Positions 1-9,155 of a stretch of DNA of 64,000 nucleotides are shown here, piece after piece. Both the position numbers and the translations under genes were made by a program. The stretch's first letter is position 1. The number at the start of each line of letters is the position of its first letter. Below the pieces are notes generated by a model. That model ran no database searches, was not told where the DNA came from, and was given only the letters and a program-made list of their open reading frames with translations. This stretch comes from Brassica napus (taxonomy: Eukaryota > Streptophyta > Magnoliopsida > Brassicales > Brassicaceae): the NCBI RefSeq assembly GCF_020379485.1, contig NW_026016831.1, positions 55,358 to 119,357 on the forward strand, in the 5' to 3' direction.

Positions 1-366
1 AAGGTTATCTCTTGTTCAAGTGCTGAAGCTGAGTATAGAGCCATGTTGAAGCTGACAAACGAGTTGGTGTGGATCAAGGGGATCTTGAAGCATTTGGAGA
101 TTGAGCAGAGTACTCCTATGACAATGCATTGTGACAATCAAGCAGCTATCCACATTGCTTCTAACTCAGTCTTTCATGAGAGGACAAAGCACATAGAAGT
201 TGATTGCCACAAGGTGAGGCAGATGATTATCTTAGGAGTGATTCTGCCATGTTATACAAGAAGTGAAGATCAACTTGCAGATGTGTTTACTAAGGCAGCA
301 AGATTAAAGACAATGGAGTCCATACTATCCAGGCTTGGACTCATTGATCTTACTCCCAGGAGCTGA
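1..366 (+). CDS. Copia polyprotein C-terminus (RNase H), element A, partial
   Basis: This is the last 121 codons of a Copia gag-pol polyprotein, open from the first base and ending at TGA 364-366. It covers the C-terminal half of the RNase H domain, which degrades the RNA strand during reverse transcription. Visible motifs are SCSSAEAEYRA near the start, MHCDNQAAIHIA in the middle, and the family tail RSEDQLADVFTKAA followed by LGLIDL. No stop or frameshift is seen. The first ATG in frame (43) is internal and is not a real start. The tail SRLGLIDLTPRS is shared with N1 and Q, which places A in group 3. Confidence 0.9.
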   Translation, partial: KVISCSSAEAEYRAMLKLTNELVWIKGILKHLEIEQSTPMTMHCDNQAAIHIASNSVFHERTKHIEVDCHKVRQMIILGVILPCYTRSEDQLADVFTKAARLKTMESILSRLGLIDLTPRS

Positions 367-508
367 TCCCCTCGTCATGAGATCTCCACTCTTTTTCCCT
401 CATCAAAGTTTTATCCCATTGGGTTTTCTTTGATGAGGTTTTTAATGAGGGAAGATCTCATGGCAATCCAAGCTTGACTTGTTCCATATGGTCAAGCTTG
501 AGGGGGAG

Positions 509-996
509 TGTTAAGTTGGTGAGACAGTAACTTTAGAGTTTTACTGTGGTAACTTTATTTTAACCACAGTAACTACTTGGGGAAGTTATCTGATGGGATG
601 AGAAGGTAACTTAGTGAAGAGAAGAGAGGAAACTCGACCAAAGAGGATAAGGGAGGATAAGGAAGGATAAGGGAGCACTTTGACAGCCTGTATGATGCTG
701 GAAAGGAGAGGATGCTTTTACACTAGTGCAAGCATGTGAGAAAGCACAGCCAAGCATTTCAAAAGGAGTTCCAGCCTGTCCATTGACTACACATGCTTAT
801 GGATTTCGAAATTCACTTAATCAGCCTTATCTCTTCATATATATCTTGTATCTAATACATTAAATTAATTAATGGAGTTTTGAGCCTCTCTCTCTCTATT
901 CTCTCTCTATTCTCTAAAATCTCTTAATCTCTTTGGTACTTTTATCTGATTATCTCTGATTATTTGAATCATACTCTTAAAACACAAAAGTGTTTA
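509..996 (+). repeat. 3' LTR of element A (488 bp)
   Basis: It begins TGTTAAG directly after the PPT GAGGGGGAG and ends GTGTTTA. The same end precedes the PBS in N1 and Q, so this LTR is bounded TG...TA. It contains an imperfect inverted repeat at about 538-573 (TTACTGTGGT/ACCACAGTAA arms) and a TATA-like stretch near 837-846. The length agrees with the 487-bp LTRs of N1. Confidence 0.88.
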
Positions 997-1266
997 CGGC
1001 TCACATCATTGGATGATTTTGAAATGGTCATTGACTCCACATGCTTATCTTATCCTCTTGTTTATGAAAACCCTAAGCTCTCTCCCTATAAATATGTAAA
1101 CACTCTCTCATTAATTAAACAAGCAAGTTTTGAGTCTTTCTCTTAGTCTTTAAATCTCAATGGTTCCATATTAGACTCATAATCTCATTTCATACTCTAA
1201 TCTTCTCTAAATCGATTCTAGTCTTTCCTAAACACTCAGATTACTCTAAAATTACTAAAAATGATA
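997..1266 (+). repeat. 5' LTR of element B, 3' portion only
   Basis: It aligns with the second half of the LTRs of F and H (CGGCTCAC, then GACTCCACATGCTTA, then a TATAAA-type box near 1086-1092) and ends at AATGATA immediately before the PBS. The first part lies left of element A, outside the window. The end is TA, whereas F and H end CA. Confidence 0.82.
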
Positions 1267-1284
1267 TGGTATCAGGGCCAGGTT
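1267..1284 (+). other. Primer-binding site of element B (initiator Met tRNA), with one substitution
   Basis: TGGTATCAGGGCCAGGTT directly follows the LTR. The consensus in this window is TGGTATCAGAGCC, complementary to the 3' end of plant initiator methionine tRNA, so B carries A to G at the tenth base. Confidence 0.85.
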
Positions 1285-1514
1285 AGTGAGAACCTGAGTT
1301 CGTGTTAGGCTCTTTGGAGATTCAAGATTGAAGCTTTAAAGAGTTTGGTTGGTGTTCTTGTGTTCTTGGGAGGTTCCGGGTATTGTCCGAGTTCAAAGAC
1401 TAGTTTTTAGTGTGTTGCTGAAGCTGTGAGGTTGAAGACCGAGGCAGTGAGTGTTCTTACAAGTCTTTTAACTCAAGATCCAGTTTGTGAAGTCTAGAGA
1501 AGTCATCGTTCATC

Positions 1515-4500
1515 ATGGAGAGTGGTATGAACATGAACATGAAGGTAGCGGTTTGCTTCAAGGGAACCAACTACTTGGTGTGGTCTCGGATGGTGAGAAC
1601 CACGGTGGGAAGCAAAGGGCTTTGGAAGCACATCACGCCAGGAGAAGCTCCAAAGCTCATCACCCAAGGAGAAACTGAAGGAGAAGCCGCAAGCAAAGCG
1701 GAAGAGAAGTGGCATCAGGAGGACATGTTGGTGATGTCAGTGCTGCATGCTTCACTTGAGCCGGCGATTCTAGATGCATACAGCTACTGTGAATCAGCTA
1801 AAGAGCTGTGGGATACGTTGAAGAAGGTGTATGGGAATACATCAAACCTGAGCCGTGTGTTTGAGGTGAAGCAGGCTATACACAACTTGGTACAAGAGGA
1901 TATGGAGTTCACCAAGCATCTAGGGAGGTTCAGAACACTCTGGTCCGAGCTGGAGATGTTGAGGCCAAGCACTACAGATGCAGATGAGCTCAACAAAAGA
2001 AGAGAGCAAGATAAGGTCTTTGGGCTACTCCTCACCATGAATCCGGCTTACAATGGTCTTATCCAACACTTGCTTAGAGAGGACACACTACCTGATCTTG
2101 AAGAAGTGTGCGCAAGGATTCAGAAGGAACAAGGCTCTATTGGTTTGTTTGGAAAGAAAGGAGAGCTATCTCTCGTGAATCAAGCAACTCAAGAGGAGGG
2201 AGGGGAAGCTCCACAAGCACACAAGGCTGCGCATGGGAAGTATGATGAGAGGAGGTTCAATGGGAACTGTGATCACTGCAAGAAGCATGGCCACAAGAAG
2301 AGCCAATGCTGGATACTCCATCCCCATCTCAAGCCGGCAAAGTTTATGAAGGACAGAGAGGCAAGGGCTAATGTCTCAGATGGAGCAAGCGCAAGTGGAG
2401 CAGGTACTAGCAAAGGGAAGGAGATAGATGGGCGTGAAGCAGGTGATGGGAGGTCTCTTGTAGCCTACACTGGAGCCCCAAGCAACCGTGGGAACTATGA
2501 TCAAGAGTATCTAAGGAAATCCGACCTGGATGCTCTCATTAAGCTCTTCAAGGAGCATGGTAACATTTTTGGGTATTCCTTTGGTGCTAGGGCTATAGGG
2601 AATGATGAGAATCCAACTAGAATTGATAGGATGCATGAAAGTGTGATAGAGATAATCAACCAATCTAGAACGGCTAGTTTTGCTAGGAATGATCATGCAT
2701 TCAAACCATCTAGTATCCTTGCTCATATTGCTAGTTCACATACCATTAAGCCTTTAGTAGTTGATTCTGGTGCATCTCATCATATGATAAGTGACACTAG
2801 TTTGATTAAAAACATTGTACCAATGAATGGAAATGTGATGATAGCTAATGGAGATAAGATACCTATTAGAGGAATAGGAAGTCTTAAACTGTTTGATAAG
2901 GAAACTAAAGCCTTTTATATGCCTGAATTTACTTCAAACTTGTTATCTGTTAAGAAATGTGCTACTGATTTGCAATGTAATGTCATATTCAGTCCTAATG
3001 ATGTGAAGTTTCAGGATATTAAAAGCAGCAAGATGATTGGAAAGGGAGTGACTAAAGGAGAATTGTATTTACTTGAAGATCTTGCTCCTGTTTCTAGTTA
3101 TAGCTGCTCGTTTACTTCTGTTTCTGGTTCTAGTTTAAGTAAAAATGCATTGTGGCATGCTAGATTAGGACACCCTCATAATAAGGCTTTAAAACTGATG
3201 TTGCCAGGTGTTTCCTTTGAGAATAATGATTGTGAAGCTTGTATTTTAGGCAAGCATTGTAAGACTGTCTTTACTAAATCTACTACGGTTTATGAGAAGT
3301 GTTTTGATTTGATTCATTCTGATGTTTGGACTGCTCCTTGCTTATCTAGAGACAATCAAAAGTATTATGTAACCTTCATTGATGAAAAATCCAAATACAC
3401 CTGGTTAACTTTAATTCCAACCAAAGATAGGGTACTTGATGCATTTAAGAACTTTCAATCATATGTGACTAACCATTATAATGCCAAGATAAAGATTTTC
3501 AGGTCAGATAATGGAGGAGAGTACACGGGACAAGCATTCAAGCTCCACCTATCTCAGCATGGAATCCTACATCAGACAAGCTGTCCCTATACTCCACAAC
3601 AGAATGGTGTGGCTGAGAGAAAGAATAGGCATCTGATGGAAGTGGCCAGGTCCATGATGTTTCAAACCAATGTACCCAAGAAGTTCTGGAGTGATGCAGT
3701 CACTACAGCTTGTTATCTCATCAACAGAACACCAACTCTGATTCTGCAAGGGTTATCACCATTTGAGGTATTGAACCGATACAAGCCCTCATTGGAACAT
3801 ATGAAGATCTTTGGGTGTTTGTGTTTTGTGATGGTACCGGGAGAATTAAGAAACAAGCTTGAAGCTAGGAGCTCCAAGGCAATGTTTGTTGGATACTCAT
3901 CAAGTCAGAAAGGATACAAGTGCTATGATCCTAACACAAGGAGAGTGTTAGTATCTAGAGAAGTGAAGTTTGTGGAAGAAAAAGGATATTATGAGGAGCA
4001 GATTCAAGAAGATTTGAAAGATCTCACTTCAGATAGAGCTGCAACCTTGAGGATAATACTAGAAGGACTTGGAATCAATATGGATCAAGAACAGCAAGAA
4101 GTAAGAGGCACTACACCAATACCGAATCATCAGACGTCCAATCTTGAACATGAGGGGGGGAATGGAACAGAAACTCAAACTCAAAGTCATGAAGAGAGTT
4201 CTGGTTCTCATGATCAAGCTGTGGAGTCAAATGATCAACAAGAAGGAGCTGAAGCAAGTCAGCTAAGGGATGAAGGAGCTGAAGCAAGTCAGCCAAGAGA
4301 AGAAAGTACACAAGAAGATGTACAAGACATGGAGTTACCGGCACAAGAAGGGCCAGTGTTGAGAAGAAGTACAAGGCTGAGAAAGGATCCTTCCAGTTGG
4401 GTAAACACGAGAGTGTACTACAATGCTCAAGCTGTGAAGCATCCTACTCAGGCCGTGTGTTCTTTCTCTCAATATCCAGAAGCACATTGTGCATTCATGG

Positions 4501-6074
4501 TAAACTTAGATGAGAATCACATTCCAAGAAGCTATGAAGAGGCAATGGAGGATAAGGAATGGAAGGAATCAGTAGGAGCTGAGGCAGGAGCTATGATAAA
4601 GAATGATACATGGTTTGAAAGTGAACTACCAAAAGGGAAGAAGGCAGTATCTAGCAGATGGATCTTCACAATCAAATACAAGGCTGATGGACAGATTGAG
4701 AGGAAGAAGACTAGATTAGTAGCAAGAGGGTTCACTCAAACATATGGAGAGGATTACATTGAGACATTTGCACCAGTAGCCAAGTTACATACCATTAGAA
4801 TTGTACTAAGCTTGGCGGTTAACCTTGGATGGGGATTGTGGCAAATGGATGTGAAGAATGCATTCTTACAAGGAGAACTTGAGGATGAAGTCTACATGTA
4901 TCCTCCACCAGGTCTTGAACATCTAGTGAAGAGAGGGAATGTACTGAGGCTAAAGAAGGCTATCTATGGGTTGAAGCAATCACCAAGAGCATGGTACAAC
5001 AAGTTGAGCACAACTCTGAACAGCCGAGGTTTTAAGAAGTCTGAATTGGACCATACTCTCTTTACCCTCACTACTCCCTCAGGTATGGTTGCTCTCCTTG
5101 TGTATGTGGATGATATCATTATCACAGGAAGTGATAAGGAAGGTATCAAAGCAACCAAGGAGTTTCTAAAGTCTATGTTTGAAATAAAAGACTTGGGAGA
5201 AATGAAATACTTTCTTGGAATTGAGATTTGTAGATCCAAGGAAGGTTTGTTCATGTCCCAAAGGAAGTATACACTTGATCTTTTGAAAGGTGCAGGTGCT
5301 TATGGAGGCAAGACAGCAAGGATGCCAATGGAGGATGGCTACAAAGTACCAAGAGAGGGGGAGATTGAAGACAGCAAGCCATTTCATGATCCTAAACTCT
5401 ATAGAAAACTTGTTGGCAAATTGATTTATCTAACCATCACAAGACCTGATATATGCTTTGCTGTGAATCAGGTGAGTCAACACATGCAGCTTCCCAAGGA
5501 ACATCACTGGCGTATGGTGGAGAGGCTGCTGATGTATCTAAATGGCTCGCCGGATCAAGGTGTATGGATGGGGTGCAATGGAAGCACAGAAGTGGTGGGC
5601 TATTGTGATGCTGATTGGGCAGGTGATAGAGCTGACAGAAGATCAACAACCGGCTATTGCACATTCATTGGAGGCAACTTGGTGACTTGGAAGAGTAAGA
5701 AACAGAAGGTGGTGTCATGCTCTAGTGCAGAAGCTGAGTATAGAGCTATGCTGAAGCTTACAAACGAGCTAGTTTGGATCAAGGGCATCTTGAAGCATTT
5801 GGAGATAGCACAAGACACTCCAATGACAATGCATTGTGACAACCGGGCTGCCATTCACATAGCCTCCAACTCGGTGTTCCATGAGAGAACAAAGCACATT
5901 GAGGTTGATTGCCACAAGGTGAGGCAGATGATTGTCCTAGGAGTCATCTTGCCATGTTATACTAGGAGTGAAGATCAGTTGGCTGATGTATTTACCAAGG
6001 CTGCAAGGCAAAAGACAATGGAGTCCATTAATATTAGATTGGGCCTCATTGATCTTCAGAAGAGAAGCAGCTGA
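1515..6074 (+). CDS. Copia gag-pol polyprotein, element B, 1519 aa, uninterrupted
   Basis: One frame encodes all retrotransposon proteins. Gag occupies about residues 1-250 (YLVWSRMV and ELWDTLKKVYG motifs). A zinc knuckle CDHCKKHGHKKSQC of form CX2CX4HX4C lies near 252-265. The protease motif VDSGASHH has its catalytic Asp at 417. The GAG-pre-integrase motif LWHARLGHPH starts at 546. The integrase catalytic residues are D603, D665 and E701, an exact DD35E spacing. An acidic Gln/Glu-rich linker follows at about 860-960. Reverse transcriptase begins near 1016 with YVDD at 1197-1200, and RNase H begins near GYCDADW at 1362. The start is the ATG shared by F, D2 and H, about 230 bases after the PBS. 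No stop or frameshift is visible, so the protein could be functional, although the PBS is altered and both LTRs are interrupted. Confidence 0.95.
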   Translation: MESGMNMNMKVAVCFKGTNYLVWSRMVRTTVGSKGLWKHITPGEAPKLITQGETEGEAASKAEEKWHQEDMLVMSVLHASLEPAILDAYSYCESAKELWDTLKKVYGNTSNLSRVFEVKQAIHNLVQEDMEFTKHLGRFRTLWSELEMLRPSTTDADELNKRREQDKVFGLLLTMNPAYNGLIQHLLREDTLPDLEEVCARIQKEQGSIGLFGKKGELSLVNQATQEEGGEAPQAHKAAHGKYDERRFNGNCDHCKKHGHKKSQCWILHPHLKPAKFMKDREARANVSDGASASGAGTSKGKEIDGREAGDGRSLVAYTGAPSNRGNYDQEYLRKSDLDALIKLFKEHGNIFGYSFGARAIGNDENPTRIDRMHESVIEIINQSRTASFARNDHAFKPSSILAHIASSHTIKPLVVDSGASHHMISDTSLIKNIVPMNGNVMIANGDKIPIRGIGSLKLFDKETKAFYMPEFTSNLLSVKKCATDLQCNVIFSPNDVKFQDIKSSKMIGKGVTKGELYLLEDLAPVSSYSCSFTSVSGSSLSKNALWHARLGHPHNKALKLMLPGVSFENNDCEACILGKHCKTVFTKSTTVYEKCFDLIHSDVWTAPCLSRDNQKYYVTFIDEKSKYTWLTLIPTKDRVLDAFKNFQSYVTNHYNAKIKIFRSDNGGEYTGQAFKLHLSQHGILHQTSCPYTPQQNGVAERKNRHLMEVARSMMFQTNVPKKFWSDAVTTACYLINRTPTLILQGLSPFEVLNRYKPSLEHMKIFGCLCFVMVPGELRNKLEARSSKAMFVGYSSSQKGYKCYDPNTRRVLVSREVKFVEEKGYYEEQIQEDLKDLTSDRAATLRIILEGLGINMDQEQQEVRGTTPIPNHQTSNLEHEGGNGTETQTQSHEESSGSHDQAVESNDQQEGAEASQLRDEGAEASQPREESTQEDVQDMELPAQEGPVLRRSTRLRKDPSSWVNTRVYYNAQAVKHPTQAVCSFSQYPEAHCAFMVNLDENHIPRSYEEAMEDKEWKESVGAEAGAMIKNDTWFESELPKGKKAVSSRWIFTIKYKADGQIERKKTRLVARGFTQTYGEDYIETFAPVAKLHTIRIVLSLAVNLGWGLWQMDVKNAFLQGELEDEVYMYPPPGLEHLVKRGNVLRLKKAIYGLKQSPRAWYNKLSTTLNSRGFKKSELDHTLFTLTTPSGMVALLVYVDDIIITGSDKEGIKATKEFLKSMFEIKDLGEMKYFLGIEICRSKEGLFMSQRKYTLDLLKGAGAYGGKTARMPMEDGYKVPREGEIEDSKPFHDPKLYRKLVGKLIYLTITRPDICFAVNQVSQHMQLPKEHHWRMVERLLMYLNGSPDQGVWMGCNGSTEVVGYCDADWAGDRADRRSTTGYCTFIGGNLVTWKSKKQKVVSCSSAEAEYRAMLKLTNELVWIKGILKHLEIAQDTPMTMHCDNRAAIHIASNSVFHERTKHIEVDCHKVRQMIVLGVILPCYTRSEDQLADVFTKAARQKTMESINIRLGLIDLQKRSS

Positions 6075-6084
6075 TCCCCTTAGT

Positions 6085-6214
6085 CATGAGATCTTTACTC
6101 TTTTTCCCTCATTAAGGTTTTGTCCCAATGGGTTTTCCTTAGTGAGGTTTTTAATGAGGAAGATCTCATGGCTGTCCAAGCTTAGACTTTCACAAAGCTA
6201 AGCTTGAGGGGGAG
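6085..6214 (+). promoter_or_regulatory. Conserved 3' stem-loop region and polypurine tract of element B
   Basis: Three potential stems precede the PPT. P1 pairs 6085-6095 with 6160-6170 (CATGAGATCTT/AAGATCTCATG). P2 pairs 6108-6117 with 6137-6146 (CTCATTAAGG/CCTTAGTGAG, one G-U) and encloses CCCAATGGG. P3 pairs 6178-6185 with 6198-6205 (AAGCTTAG/CTAAGCTT). The PPT GAGGGGGAG is 6206-6214, immediately before the LTR; it primes plus-strand DNA. Equivalent regions occur in the other elements with compensating changes. That they form RNA structure is inference. Confidence 0.65.
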
Positions 6215-6543
6215 TGTTAAGATGAGGAGTGTTAAGTGAAGAATGGAGATGAGGGTTGAGTAGAATGAAGAGGAGGAAAGATAGGAAGGTTTGGGAGCTT
6301 TGGGATCAGCCAGTCCGTACAAGGCCGTACATGGCCGTACATGGCCGGACAGTCCGTACAAGATGGGATCAACCAAAGCTCAACCAAACCTTACCATAAG
6401 TTATCCGAGTTACTTAAGTAAAGAGGAGAAGTTACCTTAGCCTTTTGTGGGATGGATCAGACCGTTGGAAAGGATAAGGGAGTCTTGGACAGGCTGGCAC
6501 AGCTGGAAAAGCAAAAGCAAAAGGGCATGAGCCAGCTAAGGAA
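6215..6543 (+). repeat. 3' LTR of element B, first 329 bp, interrupted by element R
   Basis: It starts TGTTAAGATGAGGAG after the PPT and follows the group 1 LTR up to GAGCCAGCTAAGGAA. The U3 part holds GTAC-rich repeats, including TCCGTACAA at 6314-6322 and 6353-6361. R's LTR starts at 6544, which makes AGGAA (6539-6543) the likely TSD of R. Confidence 0.8.
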
Positions 6544-7128
6544 TGTGAGATTTGAGAGCTCTGGCTGTGTATGTGTATGAAAAGTCATTAAAGGCAAAGA
6601 TAAGGTCTTGAACTAGTTGAATAAGAGGTCTGATGAAACTAGTATGAACTTGAATCAGAAACAAAGAGACTTTGAGAGATTAAGAGATTAGAGACTAAGA
6701 AAGGGGTAGATTAAGGGAATCTGATCAAGAACACACTTTTATAATTATGAAGGAGATGGGGAAACCCCCCATACTCTCTTAAGAGAGTTACAAACGCCCA
6801 TGAGGGTCCTTATATAGGTTTTACACTCTTGCAAACTCATAAACCTATATCTAATGGATAGAAATAACTTAAGAGGAATGGATGGTGGGGATGAGTTGGT
6901 CTTGTTGCAATCTGAGTGATGTGTGCTGATTGGATAAGCTAAGCTGGCTCACTTTAATTCAAACCAAGGCAAGCTGGCTCCTTGCTTGTGATTGGCTCTC
7001 CTTAGGCTCCTCCTAATCTTCCCATGCATCTGTCCAGGTTCATGGTCGTGGCTCCCTTCTCTTTACAGCAAGAGACAGCCTGTCCAAGACCAGAACTAGC
7101 CAATCACACACAAGGAAGCTCCCATTGG
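6544..7128 (-). repeat. 3' LTR of element R, left portion (minus strand)
   Basis: Read on the minus strand this is the downstream part of an LTR ending AAATCTCACA. It resembles the LTR of P: a TATA-type box at about 6814-6820 (CTATATAAGG on the minus strand), then CTCTTAAGAGAG, then a G run before TTTCCC. Its continuation is 62851-63263, giving about 998 bp in all, close to P's 1023 bp. P is inserted after ATTGG (7124-7128). The exact left end (6544) rests on the TG/CA rule and on B's LTR alignment; I see no second R LTR in the window to confirm it. Confidence 0.7.
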
Positions 7129-8151
7129 TGTTGACTTGAAGAGTGAAATGGAGCCAAAGGAGAAGTATGGAGGAGTTTGGGTCTGGTGCAAAGATAGGGA
7201 CAAGATCTTAAGAGATTGTCTATCAAGGCTTCATGAGGATTTAGAGAAGTCTAGAAGAGTCATGAAGGCTGTACAAAGATAGTGTTTAAGTCCAGGAGGG
7301 ACTTAGACACCATTTGGAGATAGTTGGGTGATGGTGCAAAGATAGGGCGTCCCGAGGTTCAGACGGTACGAACGGACCGTGCAAAGTTAGGGCGACCCAA
7401 AACATGATCTGGTTCATCTATTGAAGAAGCTTGGTGAAGTTGTGCAAATATAGGGCGAGGTACGGACATCAGGTCCGTACCATCAACCGTACGGATGAGC
7501 AGGCCGTACCACTTTACCCGGATTGACCCGAAATGGAAATGTGCAAACTTAGGGAGCAAGGAGGAGTTATCTGAGCTTGTGACTGTTGGGAATGGATAAG
7601 AGAGGAGCTGGGCGTGACCTGTTGCTAGCTGGAAAGTAGCTGGTCAAAAGGTAAAGCACCTTTTGACCATGGAACACCACAAGGCTCCATCTTATCCATC
7701 CATTTCAAACATGGGCAATCTGAACCATCCAAGCTTCTCTTACCAGATTCCTTTAGCCAATCAGAGACCATCACCAAGATTGTCAAGACCAGATCCAAGA
7801 CTACATCCTAGCCATTCATTCTCAAGTCATTTTTAGCCATTAGATTAAGGGTTTATGATTGCAAACTTGTAAAGCCTATATAAAGGCTATGTGTGGACGT
7901 TTTTGTAACCCTTAAGTGAGTAAGGGGGTTTCCCTTCTCCTTCTCTAATCTGAAACACTTTCTCTTAGTCTCTCTAGTCTCTCATCCTGAATCTCTATAC
8001 ACGTTCTTAGTCTGGTCACTAATCTCTTAAACACTTAGACACACAAACACTCATTAAACTTCCTTTCTCTCAAATCGCTTCCAAGCTCTCTCTCTCTTTA
8101 CCCATTTGGGTTTCAAACACACATACAACCTGAGTACTCTTAAATCTGATA
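7129..8151 (+). repeat. 5' LTR of element P (1023 bp)
   Basis: It begins TGTTGACTTG and ends AATCTGATA before the PBS. The U3 part has six copies of a motif close to GTGCAAAGATAGGG starting at 7186, 7271, 7334, 7379, 7442 and 7541. It also has a 9-bp inverted repeat, GGTACGGAC (7459-7467) with GTCCGTACC (7473-7481). A TATA box TATATAAA lies at 7877-7884, which puts transcription start near 7910. A CT-rich leader follows. Confidence 0.9.
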
Positions 8152-8169
8152 TGGTATCAGAGCCAGGTT
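8152..8169 (+). other. Primer-binding site of element P (initiator Met tRNA)
   Basis: TGGTATCAGAGCCAGGTT immediately follows the 5' LTR and matches the consensus found in the autonomous elements of this window. This supports mobilisation by the same machinery. Confidence 0.9.
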
Positions 8170-8215
8170 CATTAGAACTTGGTTCCAGCTTCCGCTAAGC
8201 TCAAAGCTCACTCCC

Positions 8216-8551
8216 ATGCCATTTCCAAACCAAGAAGAAGCTTCATGTTCATTTGGCTGTTCAACCTCTTCAAGAAGAAGGTGTGATCATCAATGGCGTC
8301 CAGAAGCTGTTCTTGGTCGTTCTCTACTCTCTCATGGTCGTCCTGAAGAAAGAAGGCCATTGGAAGCATGTCCAAGCCATTCCCATTCACTGTCCAAGAA
8401 GAAAGGTGAAAGCTTTCAACTTGTACCTGGTATGGCGACTCAAAAAATGAAGAGAGGAGGTGTCTTAGGCATGGTGGGTTCAAGAGAAAGGTCCATGAAA
8501 GAAGGAGATGTAGGAGTTGACACCAACAGCTCGGATCTTCCCATGTACTAA
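8216..8551 (+). CDS. Hypothetical 111-aa open frame just inside P
   Basis: An ATG 47 bases after the PBS opens a frame ending at TAA 8549-8551. The product is Ser-, Arg- and Lys-rich with many charged residues in its second half. I recognise no domain. It lacks the zinc knuckle and the YLVW/ELWDTL motifs of the neighbouring Copia gag proteins. A second frame (8253-8450) contains KKEGHWKHV, faintly like the GLWKH motif of gag, so the region may be a decayed gag start. It may equally be a chance frame, and I would not assign a function. Confidence 0.25.
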   Translation: MPFPNQEEASCSFGCSTSSRRRCDHQWRPEAVLGRSLLSHGRPEERRPLEACPSHSHSLSKKKGESFQLVPGMATQKMKRGGVLGMVGSRERSMKEGDVGVDTNSSDLPMY

Positions 8552-9155
8552 GGAGTTTCAAGGAACTAACACTAGTTCCTTGGCTGTAAGGAAATCTCTT
8601 TCTCTTGTATAAAGCTTGAGTGTATGAACAGGTTGTGATGTTGTGATGTGATTGAAAACTTGTGGATGTTTAAAGATTGCTAGATATGAAATGTTTAGAA
8701 TCTGTCCCAAGATACTTGAGAGTTGTGAATGGTGATTGAGAGTTGTAAAGCTTGCCTCGGTTCTACAATGATTGTATAGGATACTAGATTTGTCTGATCC
8801 TGGTTACTTTCATTGATTGAAACCGAGTAGTATAATAAAGCTTAGAGTGTTGTTGCTGCCTTAGGTTGATGCACTTGGATTCAAGTCTAAGATGTAGTTA
8901 AGGCAGAAGTTAAAATTGCCTAAGTAACTTGTATTGAATCTGTTTAGATCCTGCATATACTTAGAGAAATTGCTTGCAAAAATTAGAACTTGAATATGTC
9001 TTGTGTAATCTGTTGCAATGCTTGTGATATTGGTGATCAACCTTGATGATATTTCAAGGATTGATTCCAATACCTTTGTGTCTTATGTTTGCTGGAGTTT
9101 GAGTGGTGTTTCAGGTTCACAAGAAGTGTTCTTTGCTCACCATCCATCCAAGTAG
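8552..9155 (+). other. P interior, left part: no recognised gene, possibly captured host sequence
   Basis: This AT-rich, intron-like stretch contains no retrotransposon motif. GTAAGG at 8586-8591 could be a splice donor and GTGTTTCAG at 9106-9114 an acceptor. Following that acceptor, one plus-strand frame would run over the C insertion site into 55076-55147. The stretch ends at AGTAG (9151-9155), the first TSD copy of C. A captured gene fragment is possible but unproven. Confidence 0.35.

Larger units (their letters stand above)
1..996 (+). mobile_element. Element A: 3' part of a group 3 Copia retrotransposon, inserted in B's 5' LTR
   Basis: The visible part holds the end of RNase H (1-366), a 3' untranslated segment with the conserved stem-loops (about 376-499), a PPT ending at 508 and a complete 3' LTR (509-996). 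The coding tail closely matches N1 and Q. Right of 996 the sequence resumes as the second half of B's 5' LTR, so A lies inside that LTR. The left end, the 5' LTR and the first TSD copy are outside the window. The expected second TSD copy is CGGCT at 997-1001. Confidence 0.88.
997..6543 (+). mobile_element. Element B: group 1 Copia retrotransposon, outermost layer of the nest
   Basis: B has the 3' half of a 5' LTR (997-1266), a PBS, an uninterrupted gag-pol frame (1515-6074), a structured 3' untranslated segment, a PPT (6206-6214) and the first 329 bp of its 3' LTR (6215-6543). The 5' LTR is interrupted by A. The 3' LTR stops where R's LTR begins. The last bases before R still align with the same place in related LTRs (GAGCCAGCTAA followed by GAA), so I read this as an insertion by R and not a truncation. 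The remaining LTR parts and B's own TSD lie outside the window. Confidence 0.85.

Noticed and set aside
964..1146. Small 60-codon gene
   Set aside because: The frame crosses the A/B LTR boundary and has no support beyond chance.
6215..6543. Truncated 3' LTR of B
   Set aside because: The bases up to 6543 still follow the group 1 LTR, and the next base starts a P-like LTR on the other strand whose total length (998 bp) makes sense. Insertion by R explains it better than deletion.
7359..7559. Minus-strand frame of 66 codons in P's LTRs (also 62053-62253)
   Set aside because: It is present twice only because the LTR is duplicated, and it overlaps the repeated U3 motifs; no coding evidence.
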